Assembly: GCA_964647395.1 (NCBI GenBank)
Contig: CAZYHR010000003.1
Location: forward strand, 9,334 to 73,333
Length of the DNA stretch: 64,000 nt
Origin: Phosphoribacter sp964647395
Lineage (GTDB): Bacteria; Actinomycetota; Actinomycetes; Actinomycetales; Dermatophilaceae
Direction: 5' to 3'
In this document: positions 1-8,718 of the stretch, one piece after another
How positions within the stretch are numbered: position 1 is the first letter of the stretch
How the letters are laid out: each line of letters starts with the position of its first letter
Notes under the pieces: generated by a model
What the model was told of the DNA's origin: nothing
What the model saw: only the letters and a program-made list of their open reading frames with translations
Database searches by the model: none
Position numbers and translations under genes: made by a program

Positions 1-943
1 TGCCCAGCCCGTAGCCGACGTAGGCCCGCCCCAGCCAGCCGGCACCCTGCACCCGGTGGGCGTGCCCGCCGACGATGACGTCGGCGCCCGCCGCCTCGAG
101 CTCCCGGGCCGTGCTGACCTGCGGCCCGTCCGGGCAGGTGAGATATTCGGTGCCCCAGTGCAGGAACACGACGACCACGTCGGCGCTCTGCCGGGCCGCG
201 CGCACCGCGGTCAGCAGCCGGCCGTTGGTGAGGTTGCCCGCGACGCCCGGGCGGGTCTCGGTCGCGGGGTACTTGGTCACCGTGAGGTCGTTGACCTGGG
301 TCGAGGCGAGGACCGCGATCCGCAGGCCCTGCCGCTCGAAGACCGCCGGGGCGAACGCGGCCGCCGCGTCGCGGCCCACTCCGATGACCGGGATCGGGCT
401 GGCGTCCTTGGCGGCCAGCGTGTCGACCAACCCGTCCGGACCGAAGTCGACGCTGTGGTTGTTGGCCATGCTCACCGCGTCGACACCGGCCCGGGCAAGG
501 GTGGCCAACGCCGAGGCGGGGGCTCGGAAGTGGTAGAGCTTGGCCTCCTCGGTGCCCCGCTCGGTGATCGCCGACTCGAGGTTGACGACGGCGAGGTCGG
601 CCGGCTCGAGCAGCGGGCGCAGGTCGGCCAGGCCGTCGTCGCCGCGCAGCAGCGCTGCGGCCCGTCCGTCGAAGTGGACGTCGCCCCCGAAGGCCAGGGT
701 CACGGTCCCGGCCGGCCGGGGCGGCGCCGTCGCGACCGGTGCGGGCCCGGCGCCGGTGGTCGGCCCGGTCGAGGGCACCGGCCCGCTCACCTCCCCACCG
801 GCCCCGCCGCCGCCGGCCCCGCTCGCCCCGGTCGGGCCGGTCGCCCCGGTCGGGCCGGTCGGGCCGGGAGCCGAGGGTGCCCCCGAGCAGGCGGCCAGCG
901 CCGCCGCCAGCACCACGGTCACCGCCAGGCCACCCATCCGCAT
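1..943 (-). CDS. CapA-family metallophosphatase-like lipoprotein (C-terminus beyond window)
   Basis: The gene runs off the left edge, so only about the first 314 residues are present. The N-terminus is a lipoprotein signal peptide with lipobox LAAC, followed by a low-complexity linker of collagen-like triplets (GPT, GPT, GAT, GPT, GAS). The enzyme domain then shows CapA/PGA_cap motifs: FGGDVHFDG, VVNLESAIT, MANNHSVDFG, VVFLHWGTEY and GGHAHRVQG, which in this superfamily carry metal-binding and catalytic Asp, Asn and His. The family is linked to poly-gamma-glutamate capsule synthesis but is often found without capsule genes, and no cap genes are seen here. ATG at 943 is used; an in-frame GTG at 949 and an ATG at 937 are alternatives. 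It is divergent from the gluA-like gene. Confidence 0.85.
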   Translation of the reverse strand, partial: MRMGGLAVTVVLAAALAACSGAPSAPGPTGPTGATGPTGASGAGGGGAGGEVSGPVPSTGPTTGAGPAPVATAPPRPAGTVTLAFGGDVHFDGRAAALLRGDDGLADLRPLLEPADLAVVNLESAITERGTEEAKLYHFRAPASALATLARAGVDAVSMANNHSVDFGPDGLVDTLAAKDASPIPVIGVGRDAAAAFAPAVFERQGLRIAVLASTQVNDLTVTKYPATETRPGVAGNLTNGRLLTAVRAARQSADVVVVFLHWGTEYLTCPDGPQVSTARELEAAGADVIVGGHAHRVQGAGWLGRAYVGYGLG

Positions 944-1051
944 GGGCACCCAGTGTGCGGGGCGACGCGCCGGACCGCGACGCGGCGCGCGCGGCACCTC
1001 ACGATTCGGCAAACAGTCCCGCGCTTGGCCGGTCGCGGGCCACCGAGCCGC

Positions 1052-1057
1052 TACGGT
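1052..1057 (+). promoter_or_regulatory. Probable -10 box of the glutamate transporter operon (leaderless)
   Basis: TACGGT fits the actinobacterial TANNNT -10 pattern and lies 8 nt before the ATG at 1066. This spacing suggests a leaderless mRNA whose 5' end is at or near the start codon, and no Shine-Dalgarno sequence is visible before that ATG. The inference is from sequence only. Confidence 0.4.
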
Positions 1058-1065
1058 TGGCCCCC

Positions 1066-1872
1066 ATGACGGACCCACCCGAGTCGCAGGATGCCGCCGA
1101 GGGCGACGAGCCACCGCTGGCCGCCCAGACCTCCCGTGAGCCGATGGTCGTCATCACCGGGGTCAACAAGCACTTCGGCGACCTGCACGTGCTCAAGGAC
1201 ATCGACCTGACCGTCGGCAAGGGCGAGGTCGTCGTCGTCCTCGGCCCGTCCGGGTCGGGCAAGTCCACCCTGTGTCGCACGATCAACCGGCTCGAGCCGT
1301 TCGAGACCGGCTCGATCACCATCGACGGCCAGGCCCTGCCGGACGAGGGCAAGGCCCTGGCCCAGTTGCGGGCCGACGTGGGGATGGTCTTCCAGTCGTT
1401 CAACCTCTTCGCCCACAAGACGATCCTCGGCAACGTCACGCTTGGCCCGATGATGGTCCGCAAGAAGAGCAAGGCCGAGGCCGAGCAGCGGGCCCGCGAG
1501 TTGCTCGAGCGGGTCGGGGTCGCCGAGCAGGCCGCCAAGTACCCGGCCCAGTTGTCCGGTGGCCAGCAGCAACGGGTCGCCATCGCCCGCTCGCTGGCCA
1601 TGAGCCCCAAGGTCATGCTCTTCGACGAGCCGACCTCGGCGCTGGACCCCGAGATGGTCAACGAGGTCCTCGATGTCATGGTCGAACTGGCCCGCTCGGG
1701 CATGACGATGATCGTGGTGACCCACGAGATGGGCTTCGCCCGCAAGGCCGCCGACCGGGTCGTCTTCATGGCCGACGGCGAGATCGTCGAGGTCGCCGCC
1801 CCGCAGCAGTTCTTCACCAGCCCCCGGTCCAACCGGGCCAAGGACTTCCTCGGCAAGATCCTCACCCACTAG
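1066..1872 (+). CDS. gluA: Polar amino-acid ABC transporter ATP-binding protein (GluA/GlnQ type)
   Basis: This ATPase drives uptake by the adjacent permeases. Of 268 residues, the first 26 are an acidic tail not usual in the family; the domain proper begins at MVVITGVNKHFG. Walker A is GPSGSGKST (about residue 60), the Q-loop is VFQSFNLF, the signature is LSGGQQQRVA (about 162), Walker B is VMLFDEP (about 184) and the switch His is in VVTHEMGFA. The ATG at 1066 is supported by a -10 box 8 nt upstream; ATG 1144 is an alternative that would drop the acidic tail. Followed by hairpins and then the binding protein, permease and permease genes, the order of actinobacterial glutamate importers. The substrate is inferred. 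Confidence 0.9.
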   Translation: MTDPPESQDAAEGDEPPLAAQTSREPMVVITGVNKHFGDLHVLKDIDLTVGKGEVVVVLGPSGSGKSTLCRTINRLEPFETGSITIDGQALPDEGKALAQLRADVGMVFQSFNLFAHKTILGNVTLGPMMVRKKSKAEAEQRARELLERVGVAEQAAKYPAQLSGGQQQRVAIARSLAMSPKVMLFDEPTSALDPEMVNEVLDVMVELARSGMTMIVVTHEMGFARKAADRVVFMADGEIVEVAAPQQFFTSPRSNRAKDFLGKILTH

Positions 1873-1893
1873 CGACCCACCCGACCAGACCCC

Positions 1894-1934
1894 GTATGCC
1901 GCGGCCGCGGCATACCCGGCACGGCACTCGTGCC
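1894..1934. terminator. Double hairpin between gluA and gluB
   Basis: Positions 1894-1915 form a perfect 22-nt palindrome built from GTATGCCGCGG and its complement. A second stem, GGCACG/CGTGCC with a 5-nt loop, follows at 1918-1934. There is no T-tract. Lying between the ATPase and binding-protein genes, it could be a partial terminator or an mRNA-stability element that sets subunit ratios. The palindrome contains the window-wide GGTATGCC-type motif. Confidence 0.55.
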
Positions 1935-1958
1935 ACCGAACCCAGGAGGGAACACAGC

Positions 1959-2795
1959 ATGAAGTTCGGACGCATCGGTGTGACCGTGGTCGCGGCCACG
2001 GCCGCCCTCGGCCTGGCCGCCTGCGGTGGCGGCGGGGCGACCTCCGCCACCACCGGCACCGGCGGCGGGGGCGGCACCGTCAAGATCGGCATCAAGTTCG
2101 ACCAGCCGGGCATGGGCCTCAAGCAGGGCTCGGACTACACCGGCATGGACGTCGACATCGCCAAGTACGTCGCCAAGGAACTCGGCTACACCGGCACCGA
2201 CTTCGTCGAGGCCGTGTCGGCCCAGCGCGAGACGCTCATCCAGAGCGACCAGGTGAAGTTCATCGTCGGCACCTACTCGATCACCGACGCCCGCAAGGAG
2301 AAGGTCTCCTTCGCCGGGCCCTACTTCATCGCCGGACAGGACCTGCTGGTCCGCGCCGACGACGCCTCGATCACCGGGGTCGACTCGCTGTCGGGCAAGA
2401 AGCTGTGCTCGGTCAAGGGCTCGACGTCGGCCGAGAACGTCAAGAAGCAGGTGCCCGGGGTCAACCTGCAGGAGTACGCCACCTACACGCTGTGCGTCGA
2501 CGCACTCAAGGCCGGCGCGGTCGACGCGCTGACCACCGACGACACGATCCTGGCCGGCTACGCCGCCCAGGACGCCAACAAGGGCAAGCTCAAGGTCGTC
2601 GGCAAAACCTTCTCCACCGAGCGCTACGGCATCGGCCTGAAGAAGGGCGACACGGCGTTCTGCCAGAAGGTCACCGACGCCGTCAACAAGATGATCAAGG
2701 ACGGCGAGTGGCAGAAGATCATCGACAAGAACCTCGGCCCGGCCAATTACAAGCCCGGCACCGGCAACCCGCCCACGCCGGACGCCTGCAGCTGA
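1959..2795 (+). CDS. gluB: Glutamate-type ABC transporter substrate-binding lipoprotein
   Basis: Extracytoplasmic solute receptor of the SBP family 3 type, 278 residues. It begins with a short signal peptide and lipobox LAAC (Cys about 22), then a Gly/Thr-rich linker and the bilobed binding domain. Family hallmarks are FDQPGMGLK, YTGMDVDIAKYVAKELGY, the SITDARKEKVSFAGPYF segment and a C-terminal DGEWQKIIDKNLG. A Shine-Dalgarno AGGAGG lies just before ATG 1959. Glutamate is the best guess from the gluABCD order and similarity to the corynebacterial system; aspartate or glutamine cannot be excluded. A strong hairpin follows the stop codon. Confidence 0.9.
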   Translation: MKFGRIGVTVVAATAALGLAACGGGGATSATTGTGGGGGTVKIGIKFDQPGMGLKQGSDYTGMDVDIAKYVAKELGYTGTDFVEAVSAQRETLIQSDQVKFIVGTYSITDARKEKVSFAGPYFIAGQDLLVRADDASITGVDSLSGKKLCSVKGSTSAENVKKQVPGVNLQEYATYTLCVDALKAGAVDALTTDDTILAGYAAQDANKGKLKVVGKTFSTERYGIGLKKGDTAFCQKVTDAVNKMIKDGEWQKIIDKNLGPANYKPGTGNPPTPDACS

Positions 2796-2810
2796 CCTGA
2801 TCACCACCTG

Positions 2811-2849
2811 CGGTATGCCGCCCGCTCACCCCGAGCGGGGGGCATACCG
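2811..2849. terminator. Strong hairpin between gluB and gluC
   Basis: The outer 9-bp stem is CGGTATGCC/GGCATACCG and the inner 7-bp stem is CCCGCTC/GAGCGGG, separated by one mismatch, around a 5-nt loop. No T-tract follows. It lies after the binding-protein gene, where such structures often raise binding-protein mRNA over permease mRNA. The outer arms are two inverted copies of the dispersed GGTATGCC motif. Confidence 0.6.
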
Positions 2850-2876
2850 TGGCAGACCGGCCCGGAGAGGACGCCG

Positions 2877-3542
2877 ATGGGCGAGTTGTTCGCCGAGTTC
2901 AACATCTTCGCCGCCTTCGGGCTGACCCTCGTGCTCACCGTGGTCAGCGCGGTCGGCTCGCTGGTGCTGGGCACCGTCGTGGCGATCATGCGAGTGTCGC
3001 CGGTCGGCTTCCTGCGGCGGGTCGGCGCGCTGTACGTCAACGTCGTGCGTAACACGCCACTCACCCTCATCATCGTCTTCTGCAATATCGGCTTCATCGT
3101 CAACCTCGGCATGTCGGTCAGCGACGACATCGCCCGGAACAACATCGTCTGGTCGATCATCGGCCTGTCCGTCTACCACGCCGCCTTCGTCTGCGAGGCG
3201 CTGCGCTCCGGGGTCAACACCATCCCGCTCGGCCAGGCGGAGGCGGCCCGCTCGATCGGGCTGACCTTCGGCCAGAGTCTGACCCAGGTGCTGCTGCCGC
3301 AGGCCTTCCGCGGGGCGATCACCCCGCTGGGGAACACGCTCATCGCGCTGACCAAGAACACGACCATCGCGACGGCCATCGGCGTCGCTGAGATCTCCGG
3401 GCTGATGAAGACGATGATCGAGTTCCGTCCCGACCTCATGGTCCCGATCCTGTTCGTCGTGGCGATCGGGTTCGTCATCCTCACCCTGCCGGTCGGCATG
3501 CTGTTCACCCACCTGTCGACCCGGTTGGCGGTCCGGCGATGA
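2877..3542 (+). CDS. gluC: Amino-acid ABC transporter permease (GluC type)
   Basis: Membrane subunit of the importer, 221 residues, with an N-terminal helix (FGLTLVLTVVSAVGSLVLGTV) and further helices typical of the HisM/GlnP family. The cytoplasmic EAA loop that docks on the ATPase is visible as LGQAEAARSIGLTFGQS. RNTPLTLIIVF is the family's RGTPxxxQ-like segment. The Shine-Dalgarno GGAGAGG precedes ATG 2877. The stop overlaps the next start (ATGA at 3539-3542), so the two permeases are translationally coupled. Confidence 0.92.
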   Translation: MGELFAEFNIFAAFGLTLVLTVVSAVGSLVLGTVVAIMRVSPVGFLRRVGALYVNVVRNTPLTLIIVFCNIGFIVNLGMSVSDDIARNNIVWSIIGLSVYHAAFVCEALRSGVNTIPLGQAEAARSIGLTFGQSLTQVLLPQAFRGAITPLGNTLIALTKNTTIATAIGVAEISGLMKTMIEFRPDLMVPILFVVAIGFVILTLPVGMLFTHLSTRLAVRR

Positions 3543-4477
3543 GCGCCCCCTCGGTCCTGTTCGACCACCCCGGCCCCAAGGCCCGGGCGCGGCACCGGAT
3601 CATCGCCGTGGTCAGCGCCCTCGTCGTGCTGGCCGCGGTGGTCTGGATGGTCGCCAGGTTCGCCGAGAAGGGCAACTTCACGGCCGACAAGTGGCTGCCG
3701 TTCACCCACTCGGAGGTGTGGGTCAACTACCNNNNNNNNNNCACGCTCAAGGCGGCCGGCATCGCGCTGGTCCTGGCCGGCCTGTTCGGTCTGGTCTTCG
3801 GCATGGGTCGGCTCTCGCAGCACCGGCCGGTGCGCTGGGTCTCGACCGTCGTCGTCGAGTTCTTCCGCTCGGTCCCCGTGCTGGTCATGATGACGTTCAC
3901 GTTCTACCTGTGCCTGTTCCAGCTGCCCACGATCGTCCCCGGCAGCCAGGCCCCGCTCGTTGCGGTGGTCACCGGGCTGACCCTCTACAACGGTGCGGTG
4001 GTCGCCGAGCTGATCCGCTCGGGGGTCGGCAGCCTGCCCAAGGGGCAGAGCGAGGCTGGCCTGTCGATCGGCCTGACCCCGAGCCAGACGCTGCGCAGCA
4101 TCCTGCTGCCGCAGGCGATCACGGCGATGCTCCCGGCGCTGGTCAGCCAGCTCGTCGTCGTGCTCAAGGACACCGCGATCGGCTTCGTGGCGGCCACGTA
4201 CTTCGAGATGCTGCGCAGCAGCGACCAGATCGGCTCCGCCTACGGCAACCCGGTGCCCGCGATGATGGTCGTGGCGGTGCTCTACATCCTGGTCAACTAC
4301 GCGGTGACCAGCCTGGCCGGCTACCTCGAGGGCCGGCTGCGCCGGCGCGGCACGGCGGTCATCCCCCGGGGCGCCGTCGGCCCCGGCCAGGTCGCCCCCA
4401 TCGACCTCGAGGCCGTCGAGGAGCACCAGCAGGCGGTCGACGACGAGGTGCTGCGTGAGCGCTATCACCGGGGCTGA
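3539..4477 (+). CDS. gluD: Amino-acid ABC transporter permease (GluD type), with small assembly gap
   Basis: Second permease of the heterodimer, 312 residues as drawn. A 10-N gap at 3732-3741 hides about four residues before TLKAAG, and the reading frame is kept across it. Key parts are FFRSVPVLVMM (RxxP segment) and the EAA loop KGQSEAGLSIGLTPSQT. The C-terminus has a charged extension of about 35 residues (VEEHQQAVDDEVLRERYHRG), longer than average. It ends the transporter operon; a noncoding stretch of 180 bp follows before the ETF genes. Confidence 0.9.
   Translation: MSAPSVLFDHPGPKARARHRIIAVVSALVVLAAVVWMVARFAEKGNFTADKWLPFTHSEVWVNYXXXXTLKAAGIALVLAGLFGLVFGMGRLSQHRPVRWVSTVVVEFFRSVPVLVMMTFTFYLCLFQLPTIVPGSQAPLVAVVTGLTLYNGAVVAELIRSGVGSLPKGQSEAGLSIGLTPSQTLRSILLPQAITAMLPALVSQLVVVLKDTAIGFVAATYFEMLRSSDQIGSAYGNPVPAMMVVAVLYILVNYAVTSLAGYLEGRLRRRGTAVIPRGAVGPGQVAPIDLEAVEEHQQAVDDEVLRERYHRG
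3732..3741. other. Assembly gap (10 N) in gluD
   Basis: Ten undetermined bases inside the second permease gene. Both sides are in the same frame, so the gap is close to true size or wrong by a multiple of three. Confidence 0.98.
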
Positions 4478-4657
4478 CGGCGCCGCCTCGGGTCCGTTCG
4501 CCTGACGAGACCGGGTGTCCACCAGCCGGCTGCGCGCGGCGCGATCCCGGCGTGCGGGCCGGTGACCCGGCAATAGGGTGACCAATGACCCGATGACACC
4601 GTGCGGTCCGGGGACAAGGCTCGAAGGTGACGCTCCCCGCCGACCCAGAAGGCCACC
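4478..4657. other. Intergenic region before the ETF genes
   Basis: No gene is visible in these 180 bp. A TAGGGT box at 4574-4579 could be a -10 element for the etfB transcript, which would have a leader of about 75 nt; short TGACC repeats lie around it. No strong terminator hairpin was found after gluD. Confidence 0.35.
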
Positions 4658-5437
4658 ATGAAGATCGTCGTCCTCGTCAAGCACGTCCCCGAGCCGACCG
4701 CGACCTGGAAGTTCGCGCCGGACCTGACCATCGACCGGTCCGCGGTCGAGGGTCGGCTCTCCGAACTCGACGAGTATGCCGTCGAGCAGGCGGCCCGCCT
4801 CGCCGAGTCCGGTGCCGCCTCCGAGGTCGTCTTCCTCACCGTCGGGCCGGCCAAGGCCGCCGAGGGGCTGCGCAAGGCGCTGGCGATCGGGGGCACCCGC
4901 GCGGTTCACGTGGTCGACGACGCCATCCACGGCTCGTGCGCGCAGGGCACCGCCCTGGTGCTGGCCAAGGCGCTGGAGCGGGAGGGCTTCGACCTGGTGC
5001 TCACCGGCATGGCCTCCACCGACGCCGAGTTGTCGATCGTGCCGTCGATGGTGGCCGACCGGCTCGGCGCCAACCAGGCGACCTTCGCCGGCGAGCTGAC
5101 GGTCGAGGGCGACCAGGTGACCATCCGGCGCGACTCCGACGCGGCCAGCGAGCGGGTCGCAGTGACCCTGCCCGCCGTCGTGTCCGTCACCGACCAGACC
5201 GGCGAGGCCCGCTACCCCGCCTTCAAGGCGATCATGGCCGCCAAGAAGAAGCCGATCGCCACCCAGAGCCTGGCCGACCTCGGCGTCGACCCCGGGCAGG
5301 TCGGCCTGGCCGCCGCCAGCGTGCGCACCGTCGACGTCTCCCCCACCCCGCCGCGGGCCGCCGGCACCGTCGTCACCGACGAGGGCGAGGGCGGCAAGCA
5401 GTTGGCCGACTTCCTGGCCGGCCGCGGCTTCATCTGA
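4658..5437 (+). CDS. etfB: Electron transfer flavoprotein beta subunit
   Basis: Partner of the alpha subunit in the soluble flavoprotein that accepts electrons from acyl-CoA dehydrogenases. At 259 residues it matches the family. Visible features are the N-terminal KIVVLVKHVPEPT, the Asp-Glu rich stretch ELDEYAVEQAARL, LTGMASTDAELS, and the conserved LPAVVSVTDQTGEARYP(A)FK segment followed by AKKKPI. It sits immediately before etfA (37 bp apart) and an EtfD-like gene, so the unit can be read as electron carrier plus its quinone-side oxidoreductase. ATG 4658 directly precedes the conserved start; no strong Shine-Dalgarno is seen. Confidence 0.95.
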   Translation: MKIVVLVKHVPEPTATWKFAPDLTIDRSAVEGRLSELDEYAVEQAARLAESGAASEVVFLTVGPAKAAEGLRKALAIGGTRAVHVVDDAIHGSCAQGTALVLAKALEREGFDLVLTGMASTDAELSIVPSMVADRLGANQATFAGELTVEGDQVTIRRDSDAASERVAVTLPAVVSVTDQTGEARYPAFKAIMAAKKKPIATQSLADLGVDPGQVGLAAASVRTVDVSPTPPRAAGTVVTDEGEGGKQLADFLAGRGFI

Positions 5438-5474
5438 CCCCATCGGCCTCCCGAGAGAAAGCACAGGCAAGCAC

Positions 5475-6437
5475 GTGTCCGAAGTCCTCGTTGTCGCCGA
5501 GACCACCGACGCCGGCGTCCGCAAGCCCACCCTCGAGCTGCTCACCGCCGCGCGCGCGCTCGGCGAGCCCACCGCGGTCGTCTTCGGCGCGCCCAGCGAC
5601 GCGGTCGTGGCCGAGCTCGGGGCGCACGGCGCGACCAAGGTCTACGCCGTCGACGCCCCCGAGGTGTCCGAGTTCCTGTCCCTGCCCAAGGCCGAAGCGG
5701 TCGCCCAGATCGCCCGGTCGGCCGGCCCGGTCGCGGTGCTGCTGACCAGCGGCCCCGAGGGCAAGGACGTGGCGGCCCGGGTCGCCGTGCGGCTCGACGC
5801 CGGCATCGTGCCCGACGCGACGTCGGTGGCGCTGACCGGCGACACCGTCGTCGCCACCCAGAGCGTGTTCTCCGGGCGCTTCATCGCCCGCAGCGAGGTC
5901 GTCCGCGGCCCGGCCGTCATCACCATGCGGCCCAACGCGACGGCCGCCGAGCCGGCCCCGGCGCAGCCGACGGTCGAGCAGGTGTCGGTGACCGTCAGCG
6001 ACGCCGCCAAGGGCGCCCGGGTCACCTCGCGCGAGCCCAAGGTCTCGACCGGCCGGCCCGAGCTGACCGACGCGGCGATCGTCGTGGCCGGCGGTCGGGG
6101 CGTCGGGTCGCAGGACGGGTTCGGCGTCATCGAGCAGGCCGCCGACGCCCTCGGCGCCGCGGTCGGCGCGTCCCGGACGGTGACCGACCAGCACTGGGCC
6201 CCGCACGAGCTGCAGATCGGCCAGACCGGCAAGACGGTCGCCCCCTCGCTTTACGTGGCCGCCGGCATCTCCGGCGCCATCCAGCACCGGGCCGGCATGC
6301 AGTCGAGCAAGACCATCGTCGCGGTCAACAAGGACCCCAAGGCGCCGATCTTCCAGATCGCCGACTTCGGTGTCGTCGGCGACCTGCACAAGGTCCTGCC
6401 GGCCCTGCTCGACGAGGTGCAGCGGCGCAAGGGCTGA
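5475..6437 (+). CDS. etfA: Electron transfer flavoprotein alpha subunit
   Basis: FAD-binding subunit of ETF, 320 residues, GTG start after GAGAGAAAGC. The C-terminal FAD domain is complete: GGRGVGSQDGF, the ASRTVTDQHWAPHELQIGQTGK(T)V region, YVAAGISGAIQH, and VAVNKDPKAPIFQIADFGVVGD. These residues bind FAD in the family and place the protein among housekeeping ETFs, not bifurcating ones, although the distinction by eye is weak. It forms one operon with etfB and the membrane Fe-S protein downstream. Confidence 0.95.
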   Translation: MSEVLVVAETTDAGVRKPTLELLTAARALGEPTAVVFGAPSDAVVAELGAHGATKVYAVDAPEVSEFLSLPKAEAVAQIARSAGPVAVLLTSGPEGKDVAARVAVRLDAGIVPDATSVALTGDTVVATQSVFSGRFIARSEVVRGPAVITMRPNATAAEPAPAQPTVEQVSVTVSDAAKGARVTSREPKVSTGRPELTDAAIVVAGGRGVGSQDGFGVIEQAADALGAAVGASRTVTDQHWAPHELQIGQTGKTVAPSLYVAAGISGAIQHRAGMQSSKTIVAVNKDPKAPIFQIADFGVVGDLHKVLPALLDEVQRRKG

Positions 6438-6476
6438 GCCGCCACACCCAGCGCACCGACCGAAGGAGCTCTCCCG

Positions 6477-8681
6477 ATGATGGCGATCCGGTTCGTCCTG
6501 GGTCTGCTGCTCACCGTCGTCTGCCTCGGCATCGCCGGGCGGCGCCTGTGGTTCCTCGTCCAGCTCGGGAAACGGTTCCAGCCGCTGGCCGACCGGCCGC
6601 TCGACACCGGGGAGACCGTCAAGGCGGAGGTCGCCGAGGTCGCGGCTCAGCGCAAACTGTTGCGCTGGACCGTGCCCGGCGTCGCCCACTTCCTGGTCTT
6701 CTGGGGCTTCATGATCCTGCTGTTCACCATCGCCGAGGCGTTCTTCGGCCTGGTGAAGGCCGACTTCCAGATCCCGGTGCTGGGCAACTTCCGGTGGTTC
6801 GGCTTCGTCGAGGACCTGTTCGCCCTGCTGTGCGTGCTGGCCCTGGTGATGTTCACCGTGCTGCGCATCCAGCAGGCGCCGAAGAACCTCGGCCGCCGCA
6901 GCCGCTTCTTCGGCTCGCACATCGGCCCGGCGTGGTTCGTGCTGTTCATGATCTTCAACGTCGTGTGGACCCTGCTGGCCTATCGCGGCGCCTCGATCAA
7001 CGCCCAGGACCTGCACGACCCGGCCAACGCCGACAAGATGGGTTTCCTGCACGGGGCGTTCGCCTCGCAGTGGTTCGCCGCGATCCTGCCCAAGACCAAC
7101 CTGGAGTTCTGGGAGACGTTCTTCCTGCTGCTGTCCCTCGCGGTGCTGCTGGGCTTCACGGTGTTCGTCACCTACAGCAAGCACATGCACATCTTCGCCT
7201 CCATCCCCAACGTCGCCTACGCCCGGCGGCCGCACGCCCTGGGCGCGCTCGAGCCGGTCTACTGGGACGGCCGGAAGGTCGACTTCGAGGACCCCGGCGA
7301 CGACGACGTCATGGGCGTGGGCAAGATCGAGGACTTCACCTGGAAGGGCCTGCTCGACTTCGCCACCTGCACCGAGTGCGGCCGCTGCCAGAGCCAGTGC
7401 CCGGCCTGGAACACCGACAAGCCGCTCTCGCCCAAGGTGCTCATCATGGGGCTGCGCGACCACGCGCTGGCCAAGGCCCCCTACATCATGGCCGCGCGCG
7501 GCGAGGACGGGACACCGACCGAGGCGGCCCTGGGCGGCATACCGGAGCCGGCGCGAGCCGAGGGGGAGCGTCCCCTGGTCGGCCCGCAGGGCGACGAGAC
7601 CGCCTCGGTCGGCGAGCACGGCATCCACGGCGAAGGGGCGATCCCCTTCGACATGCTGTGGTCCTGCACGACCTGCGGGGCCTGCGTCGAGCAGTGCCCC
7701 GTCGACATCGAGCACATCGACCACATCGTCGACATGCGCCGCTACCAGGTGCTCATGGAATCGGCCTTCCCCGAGGAGGCCGGCATCATGCTGCGCAACC
7801 TCGAGCACGCCGGCGACCCCTGGGGCCTCGGGGCGAGCAAGCGCCTCGAGTGGGCCGAGGCCCTCGACTTCGAGCTGCGGGTCTACGACGGCGACCCGAT
7901 CCCCGAGGACGTCGACTACCTCTACTGGGTCGGCTGCGCCGGAGCCCTCGACGACACCGCCAAGCGCACCGCCGTCGCGGTCGCCACGCTGCTGCACGAG
8001 GCCGGGGTCGAGTTCATGGTCCTCGGCGAGGGCGAGTCGTGCACCGGCGACCCGGCCCGCCGGATGGGTCACGAATTCCTCTTCCAGATGCTCGCCATGC
8101 AGAACGTCGAAACCCTCAACGAGGCCGGCGCCAAGCGCATCGTCGTCACCTGCGCGCACTGCTACAACACGCTGGCCAACGAGTACCCGCAGGTCGGCGG
8201 CCGCTACCAGGTCGTCCACCACACGACGCTGCTGGCCCGGCTGGTCGCCGAGAAGCGGCTCACCCCGGTGCAACGGGTCGACTCGACGATCACCTATCAC
8301 GACCCGTGCTACCTCGGCCGGCACAACCGCATCTTCGCCGCCCCCCGCGAGGTGCTCGGCGCGATCCCCGGCGCCCGGGTGCAGGAGATGCCCCGCAACC
8401 GCGAGCGCTCGTTCTGCTGCGGGGCCGGTGGGGCCCGGATGTGGATGGACGAGACCATCGGCACCCGGATCAACCAGGACCGCGCCGACGAGGCGCTGGC
8501 CACCTCGCCCGACGTCGTGGCCGCCGCCTGTCCCTTCTGCATCACCATGCTCACCGACGGCGTCACCCAGCGCCAGCAGGAGGGCAGAGCCCCCGCCACG
8601 GTCGCGGTCACCGACGTCGCCGAGATGCTGCTGCGCTCGGTGCGCCCCGACCTCGTCGACACCGCCGCACCCACCCCCTGA
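6477..8681 (+). CDS. etfD: EtfD-like membrane Fe-S oxidoreductase (ETF:quinone branch)
   Basis: 734 residues combining an N-terminal membrane part of about five helices (first at 3-27; others near 70, 117, 155 and 215), two ferredoxin-like cluster motifs CTECGRCQSQCP (about 300) and CTTCGACVEQCP (about 397), and a C-terminal pair of heterodisulfide-reductase Cys-rich domains (GCAGALDD, CAHCYNT, DPCYLGRHN, FCCGAGGARMW, CPFCITM). This is the layout of mycobacterial EtfD (Rv0338c), which passes electrons from ETF to menaquinone during fatty acid oxidation. The adjacent etfBA and acyl-CoA dehydrogenase genes support that role. AAGGAG lies 8 nt before ATG 6477. The linker between the clusters contains GGIPEP, coded by the GGCATACC motif. 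Confidence 0.88.
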   Translation: MMAIRFVLGLLLTVVCLGIAGRRLWFLVQLGKRFQPLADRPLDTGETVKAEVAEVAAQRKLLRWTVPGVAHFLVFWGFMILLFTIAEAFFGLVKADFQIPVLGNFRWFGFVEDLFALLCVLALVMFTVLRIQQAPKNLGRRSRFFGSHIGPAWFVLFMIFNVVWTLLAYRGASINAQDLHDPANADKMGFLHGAFASQWFAAILPKTNLEFWETFFLLLSLAVLLGFTVFVTYSKHMHIFASIPNVAYARRPHALGALEPVYWDGRKVDFEDPGDDDVMGVGKIEDFTWKGLLDFATCTECGRCQSQCPAWNTDKPLSPKVLIMGLRDHALAKAPYIMAARGEDGTPTEAALGGIPEPARAEGERPLVGPQGDETASVGEHGIHGEGAIPFDMLWSCTTCGACVEQCPVDIEHIDHIVDMRRYQVLMESAFPEEAGIMLRNLEHAGDPWGLGASKRLEWAEALDFELRVYDGDPIPEDVDYLYWVGCAGALDDTAKRTAVAVATLLHEAGVEFMVLGEGESCTGDPARRMGHEFLFQMLAMQNVETLNEAGAKRIVVTCAHCYNTLANEYPQVGGRYQVVHHTTLLARLVAEKRLTPVQRVDSTITYHDPCYLGRHNRIFAAPREVLGAIPGARVQEMPRNRERSFCCGAGGARMWMDETIGTRINQDRADEALATSPDVVAAACPFCITMLTDGVTQRQQEGRAPATVAVTDVAEMLLRSVRPDLVDTAAPTP

Positions 8682-8718
8682 CCGACAGCCGACCCACCCC
8701 GACCGGAGAAGGACCGCC

